From positions 1 through 64,000 of the forward strand of contig CAYJFY010000007.1 in NCBI GenBank assembly GCA_964369755.1: a DNA stretch of 64,000 nucleotides. Reading direction: 5' to 3'. Both the position numbers and the translations under genes were made by a program. Positions 58,549 through 64,000 of the stretch are shown piece by piece. Position 1 is the stretch's first letter. Each line of letters starts with the position of its first letter. This DNA comes from CAUPWF01 sp964369755. GTDB lineage: Bacteria > Bacillota > Clostridia > Lachnospirales > Lachnospiraceae. The notes under the pieces are model-generated. The model was not told the DNA's origin, made no database searches, and saw only the letters and a list, made by a program, of their open reading frames with translations.

Positions 58549-59931
58549 TCAATTCTCAAAATACTGATCCAACTCTACCTTCAACTTCTTCCACAATATA
58601 AATGTAATGATAGCAGTTCCCAAATCTGCCACTGGTTGTGCGTAGAAAATTCCATCTAGACCCATAAAATATCCTAATAACAAAAGGGCTGGAATATAAA
58701 TATATCCCTGTCTTGCAAGGGCGATAATTCCACCACCTCTGCCTTTTCCGGTCGCTTGGAATGTAAACATAATCAAATAGATAAACACAAGGCATACCAT
58801 GAAAATATTTGTAGTTCTTAGCAAATAAGCTCCCACCTCAATGATCTCAGGCGTACTGGTAAATGCCATAATTGCTTGAGTTGCAAATATCTGTATTATC
58901 ACTGTTGAAATCAACGAGATAATAGCCAACGCCTTTGCAATATAATAAAAACTTTCATAAAATCTGTTTTTATTTTTTGCCCCATATGCCACGGAGGCAA
59001 TTGGTTGATATCCTTGCAGGTATCCAAAGATGACAAATAAACACATCATAGATATTTTCAAAACAATTCCATACGCAGACTGCATATTCTCTGCTGCCGT
59101 CTCTGTAGTGGCAAATGTAACTGCTGCAATATTGGTCACAGAGACTGCAATTGTACTCAAAAACTGGGACACTCCGATTGGCAAACCAGAAGTCAATACA
59201 TCTGAATATATCTTCTTCGACATCTTTAAATACTTAGCCTTTACACTTACTCGCATTTTTCCTCTGAAAAAATAAAATGCAATAAATGAAAAACTAATTG
59301 CTTGAGCCAATGTCGTCGCCATCGAAGCTCCTTCTAATCCCATATTCAAGCCGTATCCATTTAAGTCAAACATAAAAATAGGATCAAGAATTACATTCGA
59401 TATAGCACCAATCATTAGAGCCTTCATAGAAAGCACTGCTTTTGCTTCTGCTCTAGCGATATTGTTGAAGGATTGATTAGGGATTGAGAAAATCGCACCA
59501 ATATACATCCAAATTCCATACTCAACTGCATATGACATTACTGCATCTGTCGTCCCAAACAATCGGAAAATAGGCTCGATAAATATAAGTCCCATTAGCA
59601 TAAATAGGATACCACCAACCAAGGCTGTAGCGATGATTGTCGTCGCAGTACGATGCGCCTCATCTTCTCTTTCTGCTCCAAATGCGCGACCAATCACAAC
59701 TGCCGCTCCTCCTCCAAGCACTTGTCCTAGTGCTGACATCAAAGCCATAATCGGAAATGCCACGGCAACTGCGGCCAAAGCATAGTCATCCTTCAACATT
59801 CCTATAAACAATGTATCCACTAGGTTATATACCGCCATAACAAGCATCGCCGCAATAGCTGGTATGCCAATCTTCATAATTGCCTGACGAACTGGCATTT
59901 CATTCAATAAATCATTACTATTACTCTTCAT
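58549..59931 (-). CDS. MATE-family multidrug/metabolite exporter
   Basis: This 460-residue protein has 12 membrane segments in two MATE halves. The N-terminal half shows IGIPAIAAMLVMAVYNLVDTLFIGML and the GQVLGGGAAVVIGRAFGA segment; the second half has VLTSGLPIGVSQFLSTIAVSVTNIAA. It exports cationic compounds or metabolites in exchange for Na+ or H+. The substrate is unknown. The C-terminus is followed 17 bases later by the ATL gene on the same strand, so the two may be co-expressed. Confidence 0.93.
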   Translation of the reverse strand: MKSNSNDLLNEMPVRQAIMKIGIPAIAAMLVMAVYNLVDTLFIGMLKDDYALAAVAVAFPIMALMSALGQVLGGGAAVVIGRAFGAEREDEAHRTATTIIATALVGGILFMLMGLIFIEPIFRLFGTTDAVMSYAVEYGIWMYIGAIFSIPNQSFNNIARAEAKAVLSMKALMIGAISNVILDPIFMFDLNGYGLNMGLEGASMATTLAQAISFSFIAFYFFRGKMRVSVKAKYLKMSKKIYSDVLTSGLPIGVSQFLSTIAVSVTNIAAVTFATTETAAENMQSAYGIVLKISMMCLFVIFGYLQGYQPIASVAYGAKNKNRFYESFYYIAKALAIISLISTVIIQIFATQAIMAFTSTPEIIEVGAYLLRTTNIFMVCLVFIYLIMFTFQATGKGRGGGIIALARQGYIYIPALLLLGYFMGLDGIFYAQPVADLGTAIITFILWKKLKVELDQYFEN

Positions 59932-60129
59932 TTATTATACTCTCTTCTCTATCATATTGCCTCGCTCCTTTATCATTCTATCACATCTAGAATAATAATC
60001 ACATCAAATTTCTAATACAACGAATATTTTCGAATTTTTAATAATTATTTTTAGATTTACTTCCAACCATCCGATTGCTATAATCAATTGTAATACTATA
60101 AACTATTTATTTAGAGAAGGGGTTTTAAT

Positions 60130-60693
60130 ATGGAACGATGCAATTGGCCAAACCTAGAAAGCTCACAGCTTTATATTGATTACCACGACAATGAATGGGG
60201 TGTGCCCTCTTATGATGATGCACATCTTTTTGAGATGTTTATCCTAGAAAGTTTTCATTGTGGACTTTCTTGGCTTTTGATACTGAAAAAACGTGAAAAT
60301 TTTAGAAAAGCCTTTGATCAATTTGATGCACAAAAGATAGCAAGCTATGGTGAAGAAAAGATATCTGAACTGATGACCAATGAAGGAATTGTTCGAAATC
60401 GTGCTAAAATCCTAGCAACGATTCAAAATGCTAAATCATATCTGAATGTCGTTCAGGAATTTGGAAGTTTTTCTAACTACCTCTGGAGCTTTACCGACAA
60501 CAAGGTTGTATACTACCCATTCGATGGCATAACCACACACAACGACCTCTCTGATAAGGTATCGAAAGATCTGAAAAAGCGTGGATTTAAATTTATGGGA
60601 ACTGTGACTTGCTTCTCCTATCTCGAAGCAGTGGGGATTATGAATGATCATGCTGAAAATTGCTTCAAATATGTCAAGGAGGAGAATCGGTAA
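60130..60693 (+). CDS. tag: DNA-3-methyladenine glycosylase I
   Basis: Tag removes 3-methyladenine from alkylated DNA. The 187-residue protein has the expected N-terminal Cys (RCNWP), DYHDNEWGVPSYDD with the zinc/substrate residues, FHCGLSWLLILKKRENFRKAF, and the C-terminal HAENCFKY that supplies the remaining zinc ligands. AAGGGG precedes the ATG by seven bases. It is divergent from the MATE gene. Its stop codon lies in the loop of a strong hairpin. It fits with the ATL protein as an alkylation-repair pair. Confidence 0.95.
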   Translation: MERCNWPNLESSQLYIDYHDNEWGVPSYDDAHLFEMFILESFHCGLSWLLILKKRENFRKAFDQFDAQKIASYGEEKISELMTNEGIVRNRAKILATIQNAKSYLNVVQEFGSFSNYLWSFTDNKVVYYPFDGITTHNDLSDKVSKDLKKRGFKFMGTVTCFSYLEAVGIMNDHAENCFKYVKEENR

Positions 60694-60710
60694 AATCCTC
60701 CTTGACATAT
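60669..60710. terminator. 15-bp hairpin at the tag gene end
   Basis: ATATGTCAAGGAGGA (60669-60683) pairs perfectly with TCCTCCTTGACATAT (60696-60710), with the TAA stop of tag in the 12-base loop. It lies between convergent genes. No T-run follows, so it may protect the 3' end instead of terminating strongly. Confidence 0.6.
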
Positions 60711-60719
60711 GCTCGCCCT

Positions 60720-61526
60720 TTACTTCACATGATGAAATAATTGCCCCAAGTAAGTAGCACAGAGTTCTACCCACTGCCCTACATATGTATCTTTGTTTCC
60801 AACTTCCTCTGTGCAAACCGAAATCCCATGAGTACCTGTTGGAAACAGATGACACTCAAATGGAACTTTCGCTTCTTGCAACGCTCGGATAAAATAGATT
60901 GAATTTTCAACTGGCACCACAGTATCATCCACAGTATGCCAGATAAATGTCGGCGGGGTGTCGCTAGTCACCTGATTCTCTAGAGAAAATAATTTTCTCA
61001 AGTCTGCATCTCCTCCACTAACTCTTTCAATGCTACCCTGATGCCCTAGATCTGATGCGGTAATTACAGGATAAGATAAGACCATAGCATTCGGCTTATT
61101 CTTGCCCTTAGCATGGTCAAACTCCTTTAGAAATCTGTCATGATTCCATAAGGTTCCTAGACTAGCAGCCAAGTGACCACCCGCCGAGAATCCCATCACC
61201 GCAATCTGATTCTCTATACAACCCAACTCCAACTTATGATTCCTGATATATATCAACGTACTACTCAATTCCTTTAATGGATTGAAGGCTTTCGCTTGTT
61301 CTCCTAATGAGTATTCTAAAACAAATACATTATATCCTCTCGCAAAGAATTCAAAAGCAACTGGATCTGCCTCTCTCTGTGAGCATATTTCATATCCACC
61401 ACCAGGACAGATTACAATTACAGGAAATTGATTTCTATGCTCTTGCATCTCTGTAATTGGAGTATGCAGATACCCTATCACCGACGCTTCTGTTTCTCCA
61501 TATGGATTAAAATTAACTATTTTCAT
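60720..61526 (-). CDS. Alpha/beta-hydrolase esterase (acetyl-esterase/xylanase-like)
   Basis: This 268-residue cytoplasmic protein has the alpha/beta-hydrolase serine motif GFSAGGHLAAS, the oxyanion HGG-like element CPGGGYEICSQREADPVA, and C-terminal Asp (HTVDDTVVPVENS) and His (HLFPTGTHGIS) to complete the triad. It resembles acetyl esterases that act on deacetylating sugars. It lacks a signal peptide. ATG 61526 is chosen; RBS AAGGG sits ahead at long spacing and a start four codons upstream is possible. The cupin gene precedes it by 56 bases on the same strand. Confidence 0.87.
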   Translation of the reverse strand: MKIVNFNPYGETEASVIGYLHTPITEMQEHRNQFPVIVICPGGGYEICSQREADPVAFEFFARGYNVFVLEYSLGEQAKAFNPLKELSSTLIYIRNHKLELGCIENQIAVMGFSAGGHLAASLGTLWNHDRFLKEFDHAKGKNKPNAMVLSYPVITASDLGHQGSIERVSGGDADLRKLFSLENQVTSDTPPTFIWHTVDDTVVPVENSIYFIRALQEAKVPFECHLFPTGTHGISVCTEEVGNKDTYVGQWVELCATYLGQLFHHVK

Positions 61527-61582
61527 ACCAATAACCATCCCTTCTCGTAACTGGAAATTTCATCCCTCATAAATTTTTTGAC

Positions 61583-61993
61583 TTATTTGCCATACTTTCT
61601 TAATTGACACAGCTGTTCCTCATTCAATCGAAGAATTGGGGAATTGTCATCTGAAGTTGTTCGATTCTCCACGATCAACACTTCCCCCTCTTCATTCATA
61701 ATGTGGTTATGCCATACCCCTTTTTTAATATTATAGAGCTTGTGTGGTTCCATATCCACGCCAATAATTTCCCCTGGTTCCTCCCCGTCACCACCTAAAA
61801 ATAATGTACACTCTCCATTCAGCAGTACAAATACCTCATCCGTTTCATCATGCTTTTGCATCGTCTTGATATTCTCTAAAAGCAAATCTTCGCAAAACTT
61901 TAATCCTGCAACTCGCCACTCCCCATAATCAATTAACGGCTTATACCCTGTCGGTTCAAATGTTACAATCTCAATTCCTTTTTTCTTTTCCAT
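61583..61993 (-). CDS. Cupin-domain protein
   Basis: This 136-residue small beta-barrel protein has the two cupin motifs: HDETDEVFVLLNGECTLFLGG (with a His and Glu of the metal site) and HKLYNIKKGVWHNHIMNEEGEVLIVENR. It probably binds a metal and acts as a sugar-binding, isomerase or dioxygenase-type protein. The role is unknown. AGGAG lies before the ATG. It is upstream of the esterase gene, so a joint sugar-processing role is possible. Confidence 0.85.
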   Translation of the reverse strand: MEKKKGIEIVTFEPTGYKPLIDYGEWRVAGLKFCEDLLLENIKTMQKHDETDEVFVLLNGECTLFLGGDGEEPGEIIGVDMEPHKLYNIKKGVWHNHIMNEEGEVLIVENRTTSDDNSPILRLNEEQLCQLRKYGK

Positions 61994-62021
61994 AGCTTTT
62001 TCTCCTGTCTTCTCTCGTATT

Positions 62022-63467
62022 TTATAATCTATTCATTCCATTCTTTTCTAAATACCCAATCAGATATAGAAATGCAAATGCTGGTATTCTTAACAGTTTT
62101 CTCCCATTTGGAGCATCATGAACACCGAAATCCTCTACATTCTTTGTAACAATGATTGCACATTGTGCTGAGTTGCACATTTCTATGATTGCACTATCGT
62201 TTGGAATAGGAGCACCATTTCTGTATTTGACTTCAATCAAAATATTTTTTGAAGCAGGTAACTCTACTGCAATATCTATTTCCTTATCTTTTTTCCCGAT
62301 ACGAACATAACCTACTGAAGTGGATTTTTGATAGAAAAAAGATGCCACATGCTTATATACAGCTGTCTCTACTACTTTTCCCATTTCCGTCATATTGGAA
62401 AGAATACCTTCATCCATTAAAACTGAATTTCTGATCGCCGCATCTGATATATATATTTTAGGACTCGCTTTTAATACCTTCTTACCTGTCATATCAATCG
62501 GCCAACTTTGGTAAATCAAATTAGCACTTTCGAGGTATTTGATATAATTTTCTACTGTCGGTCGCGAAACTCCATTTAACTCTCTTGTAATAGCTTCGAT
62601 AGACACGATTTCCGATGAAACATTACACAGATAAAGGAAAATTCTTTCTAGTTCTGTTGAATTTCGTACCTTATATAGAGATGGTAAATCTCTCTTTAGT
62701 ACCTTATCCACCACATCCTCCCGCATCACTTGTGCGGCAAGCAAATCGTTATCAGATAATGCAAGTTCTGGAAATCCGCCTACTTGCAGATATCTCATAA
62801 AATGCTTGCTGAGGTCAGATAGACTAAGTATAATATTCGCTCGTTCTTGTTGAGACATCTCTAACATACCTGATATTGTTAAATCTTTAGGTAATACGGA
62901 AGTTTCAATTTCCAACAGTTCACAATATTCAAAGAACGATAGTGTAGGAACTTCTATTACTGTCCATCTACCCGCACCACTTTCTCTACTCCCCTTTATC
63001 AGTACCGGGCTTGCAGACCCTGTCGCAACAACATTCGTATCTGGTTGCATATCATAAATTGTTTTCAGCCATTTATCCCAATCAACCGCATACTGGATTT
63101 CGTCAAAGAAATAATACACATCCTCATTTGCATATATATTTTCATGGTAGCAATCCAAAACCTCCTGAAACGCACTTAATTTAAGCATTGGATGATCCAT
63201 CGATATGAATACAATCCTTTTGGGATCCACTCCATCTTGAAGTAATTTTTCTATCATCTGATACTGTATTGTAGTTTTCCCTACTCTGCGTGTACCCGTA
63301 AGTATAACACTTCTTCTAAGAGATCTATTCAACAGCCTCTTCATTGCATCAAAATATGCTAATCTCTTGTATGATTTGGAGAGTTTTGGATTCATAAGCC
63401 CCGTCTTCCACCATGGATTGTATGCTGAAAGAACTTTTAATATATTTTCATTCGTTATAATAGCCAT
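62022..63467 (-). CDS. AAA+ ATPase with DUF4143 (restriction-like) C-terminus
   Basis: This 481-residue protein has Walker A GTRRVGKTT near residue 49, Walker B VYYFFDEIQYA and a C-terminal winged-helix/DUF4143 part with a PD-(D/E)XK-like motif EIDIAVELPASKNILIEVKYRNG. Such ATPases occur widely, often with unknown role, and some are antitoxin-like or defence-associated. GGGAGG is eight bases upstream of the ATG at 63467; the longer frame reaches into the palindromic promoter region. It is adjacent to paired 19-bp palindromes and lies alone at the edge of the window. Confidence 0.87.
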   Translation of the reverse strand: MAIITNENILKVLSAYNPWWKTGLMNPKLSKSYKRLAYFDAMKRLLNRSLRRSVILTGTRRVGKTTIQYQMIEKLLQDGVDPKRIVFISMDHPMLKLSAFQEVLDCYHENIYANEDVYYFFDEIQYAVDWDKWLKTIYDMQPDTNVVATGSASPVLIKGSRESGAGRWTVIEVPTLSFFEYCELLEIETSVLPKDLTISGMLEMSQQERANIILSLSDLSKHFMRYLQVGGFPELALSDNDLLAAQVMREDVVDKVLKRDLPSLYKVRNSTELERIFLYLCNVSSEIVSIEAITRELNGVSRPTVENYIKYLESANLIYQSWPIDMTGKKVLKASPKIYISDAAIRNSVLMDEGILSNMTEMGKVVETAVYKHVASFFYQKSTSVGYVRIGKKDKEIDIAVELPASKNILIEVKYRNGAPIPNDSAIIEMCNSAQCAIIVTKNVEDFGVHDAPNGRKLLRIPAFAFLYLIGYLEKNGMNRL

Positions 63468-63498
63468 ATTAATATCCTCCCTGAATATATTATAACCC

Positions 63499-63558
63499 AT
63501 ACTTAGAATAATATCAAATATTATTCTAAGTATACTTTAAATAATATTTGATATTATT
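63499..63558. promoter_or_regulatory. Paired AT-rich palindromes upstream of the DUF4143 ATPase
   Basis: A perfect 16-bp inverted repeat (63499-63514 with 63518-63533, spacer CAA) contains the 19-base core AATAATATCAAATATTATT (63507-63525). The same core recurs in the opposite orientation at 63540-63558. Core centres are 33 bases apart, about three helical turns. The layout fits two operator sites in the divergent region serving the ATPase gene and the rightmost gene. Confidence 0.65.
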
Positions 63559-63674
63559 ACTATTTCCCTTGTCTCTCTTCTTATCCTCAAGAATTTTGGA
63601 AAAACATATCATTCCGCTTAAATTGGTGATAAAATAAACATTAACATAGAAAAGACATTTCACAAAGGAGAATT

Positions 63675-64000
63675 ATGATAGATCAACTTTTAAACAATAT
63701 ATTATCAGGAATCGATGTTCGACAAAACTTAAGTGCTTTGAGACAAGAGATAAAGAAGCCACAGAACGAGGTTGCTTTGAGTAAGTTTTTAGCCGATTGT
63801 ACGGCAGACATCATAGAATTGCTTGATTCCCCTGATGCTAAAACCAGAAAAAATACTGCACTCTTGATGGGTGATATCCCTCTAGCAGAGTTTCTTCCTT
63901 CATTATTTGAACATTATAAGAACGAGAATCAGCGCTTTGTCCGAAGTGCATATTTGACTGCGCTTTGCTCTTATGACTGTATGATGTTAATGCCTGAATT
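63675..64000 (+). CDS. Partial gene, HEAT-repeat-like N-terminus, runs off the right edge
   Basis: The reading frame begins with ATG and AAAGGAG seven bases upstream and stays open to the end of the window (108 complete codons). The translation starts MIDQLLNNILSGIDVRQNL and has helical repeats with DSPDAKTRKNTALLMGDIP and ENQRFVRSAYLTALC, typical of HEAT-like repeats. The rest of the protein, and hence its function, lies outside the window. Confidence 0.75.
   Translation, partial: MIDQLLNNILSGIDVRQNLSALRQEIKKPQNEVALSKFLADCTADIIELLDSPDAKTRKNTALLMGDIPLAEFLPSLFEHYKNENQRFVRSAYLTALCSYDCMMLMPE

Overview
The window looks like chromosome from a low-GC, endospore-forming, anaerobic Firmicute, most likely a member of Clostridia close to Lachnospiraceae. 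The reasons are AGGAGG-type ribosome-binding sites, spore genes (spoVAD, spoVAE), rubrerythrin and a flavodiiron protein, ECF vitamin transporters, a 565-residue ProS with an editing insertion, and small proteins of a type common in that family. Most genes lie on the minus strand in short operons. No rRNA, insertion sequence, integrase or CRISPR array was seen. There is one tRNA, tRNA-Ser(UGA).

Layout. 0.2-7.5 kb (minus): a membrane chemoreceptor, an iron-sulfur aldo/keto reductase, a DMT exporter, a small alarmone synthetase, alaS and a tiny membrane protein. 7.6-12.7 kb (plus): a seven-gene locus with a transglutaminase-type lipoprotein, a GspF/PilC platform protein, four single-pass pilin-like proteins and a PilT-type ATPase. 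It ends in a 53-bp tandem repeat and a GGGGACGGGGG hairpin. 12.8-20 kb: a PTS-EIIC-like membrane protein, an ECF S component, spoVAE, spoVAD, coaBC, a divergent PanT-like S component, uppP and a HAD phosphatase. 20-29 kb (minus): flavodiiron protein, radical SAM/SPASM protein, a fused YqeB-MocA molybdenum-hydroxylase maturation protein next to a hydantoinase, rubrerythrin, a double-HD (HD-GYP) protein and a DUF975/CmpB-like fusion. 29-41 kb: tRNA-Ser, proS, M18 aminopeptidase, truA with ecfT-ecfA2-ecfA1, cyclophilin, PAP2 phosphatase, a solitary divergent ClpX, ligA and an ArsC/Spx-like protein, with a candidate small RNA just beyond.

41.4-49.2 kb (minus) is a catabolic operon: AraC-type regulator, ornithine-cyclodeaminase-family protein, RidA, a four-part HcnABC/opine-oxidase-like flavoprotein dehydrogenase, a P-II protein and an amino-acid permease. 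I infer that it takes up an amino acid, opine or amine, oxidises it to an imine and hydrolyses the imine.

49.3-57.1 kb (minus) is a defence region. It holds a complete Wadjet (JetABCD) anti-plasmid system directly behind a YbaK-type deacylase, followed by a PBECR4-like putative nuclease with its own promoter, operator-like palindrome and hairpin leader. 57-64 kb carries an acyltransferase, an alkyltransferase-like DNA repair protein lacking the acceptor cysteine, a MATE exporter, Tag glycosylase, an esterase, a cupin, a DUF4143 ATPase behind paired palindromes, and the start of a gene that runs off the right edge.

The best candidates for something under-described are the PilT-centred pilin-like locus, the amine/opine dehydrogenase operon with its own non-canonical P-II protein, and the PBECR4 gene with its structured leader next to Wadjet. 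Many start codons were moved inward from the longest open frame because an in-frame ATG had the better ribosome-binding site; each case is noted.
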